From Octodonta nipae (taxonomy: Eukaryota > Arthropoda > Insecta > Coleoptera > Chrysomelidae), in the NCBI GenBank assembly GCA_034190945.1, contig CM067224.1, positions 60,607,040-60,671,039 on the forward strand: 64,000 bases of DNA, in the 5' to 3' direction. The notes below the pieces were generated by a model. That model did not search any database, had not been told where the DNA came from, and was given only the letters and a program-made list of their open reading frames with translations. A program made the translations under genes and the position numbers. This document shows, in pieces, positions 42,151 through 53,330 of the stretch; positions within the stretch are counted from its first letter, which is position 1; every line of letters begins with the position of its first letter.

Positions 42151-42702
42151 TCTATATATATAAAAGAAAGTCGTGTTAGTTACTAATCAGACTTGGAATA
42201 AAAAAATTGACGTATAATGACAGCTATGTAATGACGTATGGATGACAATTTGATATTTGTAAGAAATCAATAATAAAACTATTTCTATTATTATTGCCCA
42301 TTCGTATAAACAGTGAAGTGAACTATAAAACTCGGTATGGTGGAAAATTTTAAGTTTTTAGGTGAAGTGAAGTTTAATTAATAATGCCGCGACCAAGACG
42401 ATCGAATCTTTCCCGACAAAGCCGTAATGCAAGAAGAATACGAAATACTGCAAATGAAAGGACTGAAGATTTTCATGAAATTTTTTGTAGATGTTTGCGT
42501 GGGTCCCTGGATGGTTTAGATTCACAGTTAAACCCGGTAGATGACACTAAGAACGGTATCTAGAAATTCCTTTTACTTTTGACATTTTTTTTCGCACATT
42601 AATATCGAGTTTATCAAATTCTAATATTAATAAAACATTTGCTGAACCCGGTAATAGCCTCAAGCCACATTTGGACAGAACAGCGTCTGTCGGGTCCGCT
42701 AG
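42151..42702 (+). mobile_element. Helitron family B, complete 552-bp non-autonomous copy
   Basis: Starts TCTATATATATAAAAGAAAG at 42151 and ends GACAGA, ACAGCG, TCTGTC (hairpin, 42674-42691), GGGTCCG, CTAG at 42699-42702. It lies exactly between A at 42150 and T at 42703. The same site is intact in Helitron A copy 1: complement of 30841-30836 reads CGAAATATTTTTGATAAATG, while here CGAAATA is followed by the element and then TTTTTGATAAATG. No base is duplicated or lost, as expected for Helitron insertion. Confidence 0.95.
42384..42563 (+). CDS. truncated Helitron protein, N-terminal 59 codons
   Basis: ATG at 42384 opens MPRPRRSNLSRQSRNARRIR followed by NTANERTEDFHEIF, and the frame stops TAG at 42561-42563. 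From memory, a basic start of the form MPR.RRSNL.R..RNA...R, rich in Arg and Asn, is typical of the N-terminus of arthropod Helitron Rep/helicase polyproteins. Only this leader segment is kept; the HUH nuclease and helicase domains are deleted, with the 3' end joined about 140 bases after the stop. It is probably not functional, but it identifies this small element as an internal-deletion derivative of an autonomous Helitron. Confidence 0.6.
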   Translation: MPRPRRSNLSRQSRNARRIRNTANERTEDFHEIFCRCLRGSLDGLDSQLNPVDDTKNGI

Positions 42703-43413
42703 TTTTTGATAAATGAATGACCCCTCAAATTTTGACTGGAAGCGCTCCTGGCAAAATATTCGATATAATAATTGGAAGATTGTTCTTTGCAACCTAAAAG
42801 TTTTCGTCATTTGCGGTTTCAATCAAGTTCAGTAATATTAAAGAAAAGAGAGGACCAACAACCCTAGGAGAACTTAAATATTTAATACATTCTCTATTGT
42901 CTGCTGTCTGACAATTTTTACACAACACATTTGGGAAGGTTGTGATAATAATATATTAATTAAATAATTAAATTCACGTTAAAACAGAATATTTAATATG
43001 AAAGTTACTGCAACGCATCCGAAAAATCAATACTGATCTACTGCATTCACTATTTTACCACTAAACAATAACAACGCTTGCATGCCATTTCCAGAAGTAC
43101 ATGCTCTAAGAATATATGTAACGATCGCTCCCTTCATATAGATTACTCAATGTTTTGAGTTTTGACAGTCTGGCGGAACCGGCACCACTGATCAAATAGG
43201 CGGCAATGTCAGTTATTTGGCGTGGGCAGTATAGACGTAAATAATAAATTTTTATTTTATTTAATGAATGAACCAATATTATAAATTAATATTAGCATTC
43301 TGCACTGAAGGTTGTCAGTAGCTACTAAACAAAACAAAAATGCAGAAAATCGGTTCAGAGACAGAGGAGAAAATGGTACCTAATCGTTTTGTCTTTGCCT
43401 ATTTATATATAGA

Positions 43414-45654
43414 TTTCTGAAAATTTAAATTCTGTATTATCTAAAATTTTTCAAATAAAATTATTATTAATATAATAGTTGTTACAATTTTTCAGCACTG
43501 TAAGCTTTACATTGCCATCACAGTCAATAGTTAAAACATTTAGTATTAGTTAATATTTCTGGTTTAACTTTGAGCAGGAATTTCCATTTGTTCTGTGTGG
43601 TCTATTGTTTATCAACAAATAACATTAATTTTGTTCACGACATATGCCAATGTCAATTTACTTATTACGCAATTCCATTTGTTAATTATTGTTGAAGCAA
43701 CGCATACTGCTCATGTCGATTAAATTCTGCATCCATTCACACAGACATTTCGAATTATATCTCATCAAAAATCAATCACATCCCAGAACTAATTCGATTG
43801 TTGATCATTAGCTGAATTTCGAAACTTCAATAATGGCGGCCAACACCAAATGCTATTTTCCGGATGTTAAACGGCCGCTGTCTGCAAATATTCGATTACT
43901 GGTTTTATGGAAATATGGGTTTTCATCCAAACAAGTGGTTTACCTCGCTTTGTGCACGTCGATTTTAGTCCAGTATGTTGGAGTTTGACTTTCGTTTTTG
44001 TGAAATTTCCCCTTAAATTGTATTTTTCCATGTCGCCTGGTGTTTAGTGAAAAACATTTTTTGTAACTTCAAAATAGCACGTGACAAATATAATATCTAA
44101 TTAACTTTCTAATCCTAACTTCGATATGCCTTAAAAGAATTATAATAGTGTCAGCTAGAATCCAGAAAATCCATTACAAATTCTGTGCCTCAGATTGGAG
44201 GAAAACAGCAATTCTTAATTCAGGATATTAATAAAACTAGCAAACACTTTTAGTCCGACCTAAAATCCGAGAGATCACCTTATTGGAACATGTTATAAAA
44301 CTAGAACATGTTTATTTGGTAGTTCAGAAAAAATTGTGTAGAACAATTTACTGTTTTACATAACTTTCAGCACTTCATTTCGAAGAATAATAAAGAGTTT
44401 TTCATTTTTGTCGATGTTCCTAGTAAGTAATGCTGTCCCGAAATTTACAAAAATAAATAGTTTGACATTTTTTGATTGAAAATTGACATTTTTTTTAAAA
44501 TTACATTTCCAAAATAAAACAAAATAATACATATATCGCTTTAAAAATCTACAGTTTTAAGACACGAAAATGTAAATTTTACCGAATTTCATCAAAAACG
44601 AATCATTTTTTTCTCAATTGTTTTGATGTTATGTCGAAAATGGCAAAGTGTAAATCTGCTGTTTCTAATGCGGCGCTCAACATGTTATAAATGTTAAAAA
44701 CTGCCGCGCAGAAAAAAGCAGTGACAAGTGTTGAATCGTAGACAGATACTGATCTATTTTCTTATGTTAAAGTGTGGGCCTTCATTAAGAAAGTTTCTCT
44801 TCAAAAGGGAATAAATTGTAAATAAACGAATAGAATAGACTGGTATTAAATATCAAAAATAATTTTGTAAAAAACACAAAACATAATAATTCAGTCAGCT
44901 GCTCTCACCCACAATTTTTTTTCCTTTTAAACCTATTCAGTTGTCAGTGTGCGTTTGAAACAATAGCGGGCAACTTCCAGCCGACTGAATTTTTTAATCA
45001 GCGAAACTAAAAGGTTGCCAGTGTGCGGCTAGCCTACACTTCAAACTGTGCAAGAAACATAAGCACTCCATCCAAACTTAACTCCAAATAATATAAACTG
45101 TTCATAATTAAAAATTATTATCTACTTTTTAGTTCGGTTTGCTATTAAAGCATGTTTTTTAGTTTTTTAAACTATAATTATTTTCTAAGTTTTTAATCTC
45201 ATAATGATGACTATATTATTTATAATTGAAAACTATTAATTAAAAAAATATATTTTTCGTTTTTCACTAAATTCAAGTTTACTTTATGTCTGTGTAACAT
45301 TTCCATTTCATTACCGCAAGTTTTGCTACTGCCATCTAGATGGCAAACGCAGCGTTAATAGACAAATTTGGCATTTAGGCAAGAACTGTGACAAAAAGAC
45401 AACAAACGGGAAAATTCAACTTAATGAAATGTGTTGTCATCGACCGTTGACACGTGTGCCAATTTTCTTTAAGTTGGTGAAAATTACATTGAAAGTTTCT
45501 GTTACACAGATACATACATACATACATACACGTCAACCTAATAAAAGCGTGTTAAAAAAGAAAATATCTAGATTAGTTTGCGGTTGATATTTGAATTATT
45601 AAGACAAACGTATTATAATAGACCGTTTCTAACTTGTATTTGAAAATAATTTGG
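43414..45654. other. long stretch without recognised elements, one microsatellite
   Basis: No TE protein or shared repeat was found. It is one of the few regions here that could be unique host DNA. A (TACA)n run lies at about 45510-45531. Around 44935-45050 the words GTTGTCAGTGTGCGTTTGAA and GGTTGCCAGTGTGCGGCTAG form a weak local repeat. Confidence 0.4.
43833..43988 (+). CDS. small hypothetical ORF, 51 codons
   Basis: ATG at 43833 in the context AATAATGGCGG opens a 51-codon frame, MAANTKCYFPDVKRPLSANI and so on, with a hydrophobic C-terminal half (VVYLALCTSILVQYVGV) that could span a membrane. The local DNA is richer in G+C than its flanks and the start context is favourable for an animal gene. 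I recognise no family. It may equally be a chance frame, or the first exon of something, since no splice donor or downstream exon was established. Confidence 0.15.
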   Translation: MAANTKCYFPDVKRPLSANIRLLVLWKYGFSSKQVVYLALCTSILVQYVGV

Positions 45655-47590
45655 AGTTGGACTCGCATACTAAGGGTTCCGTACCACCTTCAAGATTCTA
45701 ATATTCCAGTTTCAGACAAGCAGCGCATGAGTGCATTTTCTGATATTTGCCCTAATATCTTTAAAGGAACCGGTTTATATTTATAAAAAATATACACTTT
45801 CATTTTCCACACATAGACTTTTTATTTTATCTACTTCAGTATTCGCTTGATTTTTATAAGAATACATATGTATTTAATTTTCTAATTTGGCCCCCAAAAA
45901 TTGACATTAGAGTTTTATTTTACTAATAAACTTTCAGGGAAGCCTTTTATAATCTACTGTCTGAATTTTGAGGATCTGTAGATTGGAAGATATAGAAAAA
46001 AATAGGTCAAGTTTTAAATTATAAATTATTAAATATATTATTCAAATTATTTAAAAATACTAATAAAATATATATTTCAAAATTTAAATAGTGTAGTTTC
46101 TAAAGTGTGATTTAAGTCGATGTTTAATATTTTTGTTAATATCTTATAAACAAATGATTTAAAAATATGATATATTTGTAATTCACATAATGAGCCTTTT
46201 ATCTGATATGATGCGTTTGCAAATTGAATTTTTATTTTCCACTTAATTGTATAATTTGTCCCTAAAATCATTATAGGGGTTTTCTAATAATTCGGAAATA
46301 AAAAGAGAAATGAGAATTGTTTATATCTTTATGTTAATATCTTGTAAACAATTAATTATAAAAATATGAAAAATATGTATTTGTATTCCTCATAATAAAC
46401 CCTTTCATTTGATGTATTGCATGATGCGTTAAAAAATATTTTTTTTATTTTCCGTTTAATTCTATAATTTGACCCCCAATATTAATATAAGGGATTTCTT
46501 CGTAATTTTTCTGCAAACAAAAAAAATTAGGTCTTATAATTTGGGGAATAAAGGGGGGAATGGGTAATTTTTTAAATATTTTTTAATATATTTTAAAATA
46601 TTTATTTAAAAAAATAAAAAATACATTAGTATTCGTCATAATGAGCCCTTTGATTTGATATATTACTTGATCCGTTAGAAACAATTATAATTTTTTATTT
46701 TCCATTTACTTTTATAATTTGCCCCCCAAAATGAATATTAGGGGGTTCTCCTTATTTTTCTACTAAAGTTTAAGTGAGGCGCTATACCTGTATTTGTTTT
46801 TAAAATTTTACAGCTTACGATTTCGGAGATAAGGGGGGGTAAATATTTTTATATTTTTGTTAATATCTTTTAATTTATTTATTTTAAAAATATGGAAAAA
46901 AATATATTTGTTTTCATCATAATGAGCCCTTTCATTTGATATATAACATGATGGGTTAGAAACAATTTTAATTTTATATTTTCCATTTAATTCTGTAATT
47001 TGCCCCCCAAAATTAAAAGTAGAGGTTTTTCCTTATTTTTCCAGGAAACTTCTGGTCAGACTCTATACCTATACCTCTATTTTTTTCAAAACTTTACATT
47101 TTATAGTTTCGGAGATAAGGGGGGGAATGGATAAATTTTGGTATATTTTCGTTAATATATTTTTGATTATCTTTTTTAAATATGAAAAAATATATATATT
47201 TGTGTTTCTATATATTTAAAAATAATTAAAAAAAAATATTTTTAAATTTTCATTTCATTCTATAATTTGCCCCCCAAAATTAATATTAATAATTTCTCCT
47301 TACTTTTCCTGTAAAGTTCGCGCAACGAAGTATATTTCCTATTTTTTTCAAAATTTTAGGCTCAGTAGTTTCGGAGATCAGGGGGAGAACGGTCGATTTT
47401 TTTAGTTTTCCCCCCAGAAGTACCCCTAAAATCAAAATTTCTTCATTTACTACATGTACTCCTGCTCGGGTCACTAAACTAACATTGATACCAACCTCTT
47501 CCGTCCAGTAGTTTAGGAGAAAATGGCTGTGATGTGACAGAGGCAGAAATCCGGAGTGATATTATATTGTATATAAGGATCCCTAAAAAT
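45655..47590 (-). repeat. family R1, copy E (near full length)
   Basis: On the plus strand it begins GTTGGACTCGCATACTAAGG and GTTCCGTACCACCTTC, and ends CCGGAGTGATATTATATTGT, ATATAAGGATCCCTAAAAAT. Array landmarks TTTCGGAGAT or a variant fall near 47369, 47107, 46821 and 46540. It has the same unit order as copies A and D and no large insertion. Confidence 0.8.
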
Positions 47591-47734
47591 GAAATATTAA
47601 GAAAAAAATAATAGAAAATTATATAAATCAATAAACTTCGAAAGAAATTTAAAAAAATGCATTGAGGCACTTGAAATCAAAACAGACCTGTAAAATAAAA
47701 AAAATGTAATTCAGACAATTTGAAAAAAAAATAG
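47591..47734. other. A-rich spacer
   Basis: A-rich DNA between R1 copy E and the LINE 3' side, with no feature. Confidence 0.4.
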
Positions 47735-48780
47735 TCAAAAAGATTCCTGGTCCAATATTTTTGCCACAGCATCGTGTCGTTCTTTGTATTCAGTTGCAGC
47801 GAACGCTTGGCAACCTCCTGTGATATACTTGTTGATAGAAGGGTCTTTAACGATGTACTTTAGATAGTTCCTAGTTGGAATTACTTGATCTTGGATTGCC
47901 AATATAAAGCCTTCCGTTTCAGGAAACATATGACCCGAGATCAACCAGTAGTTCGATGCTAAACTGTCGACATTGACGTCATTTATATGTCTTCCATGAA
48001 GCGAATTCTCTTTCCATTTGAGCAGTTTCTGATTAGTTGTCTGGTGGTATACTTGAACTTGTTGTTCTGTTATTCGCAGAGGTGTTGAGTCATCAACCTG
48101 ACATATGACTCTGTATAGATCAGAAAATTCTGCGAGTTTCTGGAAATCATTACGCAAATTAGAAATTTGTTGATCACGTAACTTGCCTATATCTGCCGAT
48201 CCTCTTCCTCTTTCATACCGTGGCAACGTTGTACGTTCCACAGAGCTCTTTGGATGGTGATTTTGAGCTTTTGTTAGTAGAACTCGAACTTTCCGTTGTA
48301 GTTGTTCAATGTCAGTCTTGCACCATTTAACTATTCCGAATGAGTAACTGAGAACTGAACACGTGTAGGTGTTAATAGCCTGAAACAGATTTTTGCTGTT
48401 AAGCTTAGTTTTCAACAGTCGTCTATTGATAAGTTCTTTTTCTTGGTGGAGTGATCAATTCGTTGAGCCTGCTTTATTCCAAGGTATTTGTAAGTAAGGT
48501 CTTCCTCCATGGATTTAATTGAGGTGCCATCTCTCATTTCGTAGGGCCCCTGCTGTAGTTTGCCTTTTACTATATTAATAATTCGGCATTTGTCTAGGCC
48601 AAATTGCATATGGATATCACTAGAGAACCCTTCTACTGTTTAACTAACTGTAAGTCGTCCATGTATAACAAATGGTTTATCTTTAATGCTTCTATGTTGT
48701 TGTACTTGAGACTGAACCCAAGTTAGTCGAGTTCAGTTTGTGTGAGAGTGGGTTCATGACAAGGCAGAACCACAGCGAGA
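47735..48780 (-). pseudogene. R2-like LINE, reverse transcriptase to linker region
   Basis: Minus strand from 48780: LWFCLVMNPLSHKLNST, then INHLLYMDDLQLVKQ, where a deletion removes the segment that follows motif C in the 29-kb copy. Next MQFGLDKCRIINIVKGKLQQ and KYLGIKQAQRIDHSTKKKNL. After a frameshift at about 48415 a 226-codon frame reads LNSKNLFQAINTYTCSVLSY, DIEQLQRKVRVLLTKAQNHH, ERTTLPRYERGRGSADIGKL, LISGHMFPETEGFILAIQDQ and IKDP-like KYIVKDPSINKYITGGCQAF. This is the thumb and linker of an R2-like element. The CRxC..H segment expected between DPSIN and ITGGCQ is deleted, so the zinc knuckle before the endonuclease is lost. Foldback copy 4 abuts it at 48781. The continuing C-terminus is represented at 59920-60689. 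Confidence 0.85.
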
Positions 48781-48784
48781 GAAT

Positions 48785-49331
48785 TAGAACAAAGAGGTTC
48801 CGAATGTGGAGCCGTTCCGTGTAATTGCTGTTCTCCCTTAACTCTTAGATGTCGGTCTTACATCTCGCGTCTTCAAATTTAACAAAATGTATCAAATACA
48901 TAAAGAAGTGTTCGAGAGAACATTCAATTGTGGGAAGCGCAACTGATGAAGATTCCCTTACCAGAAACAATATATGTTATATATATTGTCTTGCGTACAA
49001 AGGAATGACACCTCGAAGAGAGTATTCAATATCTCTGACAGGTGAAGTAACCTGAAAATCTTATCGTGACATTCTGTCTTAGGAGTTAAGGGAGAACAGC
49101 AATTACACGGAACGGCTCCAGATTCGGGACCTCTGTGTGCTAATTCTCTCGAAAATCCTAGATGTCGGTTTTATATTTCGCGTCTTCAAATTTAACGATA
49201 TGTATCAAATACATAAAGAAGTGTTCGAGAGGAATTGTGGGAAGCGCAACTGATGAAGGTTTCCTAATCAGAAACAATAAATATTATATATATTGTCTTG
49301 CTTACAAAGGAATGACACCTCGAAGAGAGTA
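48785..49331. mobile_element. foldback family F, copy 4, extended modular form
   Basis: From left to right: GAACAAAGAGGTTCCGAATG arm, TAGATGTCGGTCTTACATCT, CGCGTCTTCAAATTTAAC, AGTGTTCGAGAGAACATTCA, GCGCAACTGATGAAGATTCC, an AT palindrome, GAATGACACCTCGAAGAGAG, CTGACAGGTGAAGTAACCTG, the GAGGTTCC arm inverted, and the CGTCTTC..CTGATGAAGG..CGAAGAGAG set once more. It thus holds two consecutive module sets. It sits in the R2-like LINE; no clear target duplication was found, and the left terminus may be deleted. Confidence 0.8.
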
Positions 49332-49954
49332 TAGGTGATATAATTGAAACTGAATGACCAAGGCACATTTAATTCGAGGCAAATCTTTTATTGGATTTTA
49401 TTAATTATAAGTTCTTACATTAACTGAATGTTTCACATCTGCCAGGTGTCTATTGAAGACCAACTTTTTTATCTTACATATTTTTTCACCACCCTGTATT
49501 TACTTTCAAAATCAGCTTAAAGACCTGCGTTGCAGATTAATTCAGTTTCACTTCATTAAAATTCCTTATTAAAGAACAACCTTTTGTGTACGTGAACAGA
49601 TTGAATCCGTCTTTCGTGATATTTGTTATAACAAAGCCTACGTGCTCATTATCTTCGATGCCAAACCACAGCGTTATCGATCACTGGAACCTTTTTCCAA
49701 CTTGATACAATGTCAAGCATGCGCCAATGGACGAGAACGCTTGTACAACAGAGATCGAGCCGTTTTAGTCCGGTATAATAATATAGGAAAAAACTTGTTA
49801 TAAATTGAGCAAAAGCCTACGCATTTATTTTATCAGAGTTCTCTCATCTCGAGTGGATTGTGAGACGAATCGGCTCCAACTTTGTACTCAATTTCGGTAA
49901 ATTGTTTATTACTTTTGATGCGGTATATTTTTTCTGAAAATCTTGTTTAAAATA
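49332..49954. other. unassigned DNA
   Basis: No frame or repeat identified. The sequence after GAGAGTATAGGTGATATAAT does not continue the LINE to the left of foldback copy 4. Confidence 0.35.
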
Positions 49955-52455
49955 ACCTGGAATGGGAATTAGTTTAGGGAACTTAGCATTATTTTAGTAC
50001 TAAATTTGCAAAAAAATTCCACAGGTGTTTGAATGGTTTTTCTTGAAGAAGGTACACCGCATAACCCAAAAAATAAAAAGGTGTTAATTTTTATTTTTTA
50101 GTTAATTATACTAGGTGTTTAAAATAGCAAAAACCGTAATTTTGGCAGTTTTTGTGACTTCTCAGCAACAGAATAAAAATTTCAAGTATCAAAGGTAAGT
50201 GTGTTGTATGCGCATATTTAGAACCTACTAAATGAGATGCTGATCGATAGGATTGGTTAATTAATAAATGATTTATTCGCGAAAAATGTGAAAAAGGCGT
50301 AATTTTCAATCTAGTAACTCTTATCTAAAAAATATTAGAACGATAAAACTTGGCAAAAAGTTTAATTTGCCTATCGAATATAACTGTTCAGATTTTCAAC
50401 TTCATGGCATTGAAGGTTTTCTCACAAATGTAATTTTTTATCGAGTGCTCTTTATTTTTGGTGATGTTTACAACGCTCCCATTCCCCATCAAATTATTTT
50501 TTAATAAATCTGAACGGACCATGGTAATTATCAAATCTTTCGGTACAACTCATCATATATTAATATTCTTTTGGATTTGTTCTATTGTCTTTAAATTTAA
50601 TTTGAAATTCTTCATTTTGGTATTCGGCAACACATAAATATTAGTAGAAGGGGATCCTGATTTCCCCTAACAGTAGAATAAAAATTGTATGTCATCGAAT
50701 TGACATGACGTTTAAAATGCTTTTTCCAAGTAAATTACATATACGAGGGTAAATCAAATATAAACGATAATTTTGCTATTCTGCTTAGAATGCAGTTTGG
50801 GGCAAGATTATGTTGTTTGGAGTAGATGAGCACTGGCGAACCAGCCGGATACGCGCGTATGCTTGGTTTTGTCGTGAATACCTATTTTAACCAGTACAAG
50901 CGTTAAAGCCTCAGAAATTCTTATTCATTTAAAGGCACAGTTTGGGGAGAGTACACTGTCTCAAAATCGTGTGTTGATGTGAGTGAGAAAATTTAAGGGT
51001 GTACGAAAATGATAACTGTGATCGACGCACAAGGCTAAGCCTTGCAGCTGACAATGCCAATAGTGTTCCACAGCTTATTGAGCGTGACAGCCGATTAACC
51101 CTGGAAGAATCCCTACAGAATTGGGTGTCAGCTATGGAAGTGTTCAATCAATTATCCATGATCAACTCGTCTCTCATCCGGTAAAGTCCTTGCCAAGATT
51201 TTTTCTGACTCTAAGGAAATTTACTGCTCGATTTTCTACATGCCCAACGTACAGTGAATGTGGATTACTACTGCCACTTGTTACGGTTGGCAAAAGCCGC
51301 GTATTTGAAACAAAAAAACAAAGAATACTCTGCAAGAAATGGGCTGAGAAGCCCTCGACCACCCTCCTTATAGCCATGAGTTGCCTTTGAAAGAATCACC
51401 GGGAGGAAAACGATTAGGAATAAATGAAGAATAAAAAAAGTTTAGAATGAAAAGTATTTCTTCAAACAGCATATATAAAAATGGTCTGATGTCATTTTTT
51501 TGTAAAAAAAGTTATATCGACCAATAGAAATTTTTTTTTCAAATTTTTATTGACTTATAGGTCTTCTATTTATGGTTGTTCGACTGATAGTTACTTGACA
51601 AAAGTTGTAGACAATTTTATTTGCAACAAAAAATGCTAAATATATTTTTTGTGAGACCTATAGTTTGTCAGATAAACAATAGAAATCATTTCGACGACTT
51701 TTTCCAAGATGGCGACCGTGGTGTTGCAACCCCCCAAACTTGAATTTAACATCCCCCCTCCACCTTGATAACAAAGAAAATAAAATTGAATCCTCTGACA
51801 AATGCAGGCTAAGCCCAAAAATATGTATAATTTCAATGGACGAATTATGATATGCCACCGTTTCTCGTCCCTGGGCTATCAGCAGACAGTTTGACAGTTT
51901 GCATGGCAATTGTATTAGGGAGAGAATTAAAGCGATTTGAAATGAATGTCAGTTCGAACGCAGTAGTAAATTGAGGGGAAGGTGTTTCTCCCACCAGTAC
52001 ATTTTATTTAATTCCGAATACAAAAATGCAGACTTTACATACAATAAAACAAAACCAAAAGAAAATTAATTTATGAGGGATTGTACTGAAATACCTAATA
52101 ATTAATATGTTCCTTTCAGATGGTTAAAATAATAATTTAGCTCAATTGAAAATTGCGTATTTTTTACAGTTTTTTCCAAATAACTTAATAACTAATTATC
52201 CAATCGGCTATATGAACCTCTCATTTAGTCGCTATTGAAATTACGTATAAAACAAACTTACTTGCGACGCTAAAACTTTTCATCCAGTTAATGAAAAGTT
52301 ACAAAAACTGCTAATATTGCTATTTTTGCAACTTTAAACACTCGGTATAATTAATTAAGGAATAAAAATTTGTTAACAACAGTTTTTATGTGTTATGCTA
52401 TATACATTCTTCAATAAAAGCCAATCAAACACCTGTGGATTTTTTGCAATTGAAA
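49955..52455. mobile_element. inverted-repeat block II, arms around a mariner
   Basis: Left arm 49955-50743 is the complement of block I's right arm (TTTGCAAAAAAATTCCACAG at about 50008; CGATGACATACAATTTTTAT as complement near 50680). Right arm 51430-52455 is the complement of block I's left arm (GCCACCGTTTCTCGTCCCTG at 51855; AATCGGCTATATGAACCTCT near 52202). The two arms also pair with each other. The right arm has an extra segment of about 300 bases (51533-51830), with TCCAAGATGGCGACCGTGG and a CCCCCCAAAC block, that block I lacks. Confidence 0.75.
50744..51425 (+). pseudogene. mariner transposon, copy 2, 3'-truncated
   Basis: Begins CGAGGGTAAATCAAATATAA after TA at 50742-50743. Frames give RRTRLSLAADNANSVPQLIE, RDSRLTLEES, then after a shift LGVSYGSVQSIIHDQL and CPTYSECGLLLP as the antisense-like continuation. 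PQLIERDSRLTLEE and SYGSVQSIIHDQL are the two helices of the second HTH in mariner transposases. The catalytic core is deleted as in copy 1, joining at the same place (ATTTACTGCTCGATTTTCTA), and the 3' inverted terminus is missing after AAAACGATTAGGAATAAATG. Inactive. Confidence 0.8.
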
Positions 52456-52837
52456 ATACTAACTTCCCTAGAGTAAATATGAATTTGCCCAAAATACACC
52501 AGTATATAAAGCAAAACATACGTCAGTTTGAGACAAAAAATTTAACAGCAATTTGCTTATACCATCACAACACTTTATACTTAGAGAATAATTAACAAGA
52601 TTTTAACAGCAAATTCAGCAAATTTCAAAAGTATAGGTATAAGATAATTAATTAATTAACTGTTTAAAATAACTTCAGTGAGTGTTCAATCTTAACAGAA
52701 AAACAATAAAAAATGTCTGAAATAAATGTTATTTCAGTGATATTATATGTATTACAATTATATTAAAACAATTTTGCAAATATTAATAAACCATTTTAAA
52801 TAAAAATTCTCAAAAATAACTAAAGAAGGCAAATTAA
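52456..52837. other. AT-rich spacer
   Basis: Nothing recognised. Confidence 0.4.
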
Positions 52838-53330
52838 TACTAGGTATTGGTACTGCTACTTCTTATAACAGCACCCACTCGACTGATCATCCCTTTAATC
52901 AAGTTATAAATCATCTCTTGAGATAAATTTTCCCATTCCTCTGTAGCAGCAACAATCAGTTCTTGTGTTGTTCTGGGTGGGTTCTTCAATTAAAAATGGC
53001 ATTCTTCAAGTAGTTCGATGGGATTCATATCAGGTGGCATTAGTGGCCATTCCACTCTAGTAACACTGATTTCGCAGCTCTGCTTGAACTCCTCTAATCC
53101 GATGGGGCTTAACATTGTTGTCCATTAAAAGGAACTGATCACATCATTCATAACGTAGAGGTATACTGATTCCAGTCTGCGTGCCTCTCCGGTTTCTCTC
53201 CAAACCCTTACTCACTCACTAATCCAAACTGGGACTCATCAATAAAAGTAAGTTTCTCCAGTCGACTAAACGCTAGTTTTGGTGAACTCTGCCCATGTCG
53301 ATAAGTAGTTAATATGGAGACCCTTAAGGG
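52838..53330 (-). pseudogene. Tc1-like transposase, catalytic and C-terminal relic
   Basis: Minus strand: LAFSRLEKLTFIDESQFGLV near 53230-53290, where FIDESQF holds the first catalytic Asp. A gap follows, then LLMDNNVKPHRIRGVQAEL near 53080-53145, with MDNN.KPHR as the second-Asp motif (normally DNARPH). SGMATNAT and YESHRTT mark, in shifted frames, the PDMNPIEHLW segment. NPPRTTQELIVAATEEWENL, SQEMIYNLIKGMISRVGAVI and RSSSTNT end the protein at about 52842. The whole is collinear with Tc1 family proteins but lacks the segment with VMVWG and carries several shifts. Confidence 0.75.

Larger units (their letters stand above)
41962..43413 (-). mobile_element. Helitron family A, copy 2, carrying a nested Helitron
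   Basis: On the minus strand the element begins TCTATATATAAATAGGCAAA at 43413, preceded by A, and ends GGTCGAATTTCGACC, ATTGGGTGACCA, CTAG at 41962, followed by T (plus-strand A at 41961). Without the insertion at 42151-42702 it is 900 bp. It has no protein. The body matches copy 1 at 30160-31023 throughout. The termini, hairpin and A|T flanks fit Helitron rules. Confidence 0.9.

Noticed and set aside
48849..49055. 68-codon frame MSVLHLASSNLTKCIKYIKK and its relative at 57899
   Set aside because: Both are the same foldback module read through; no independent evidence of coding.
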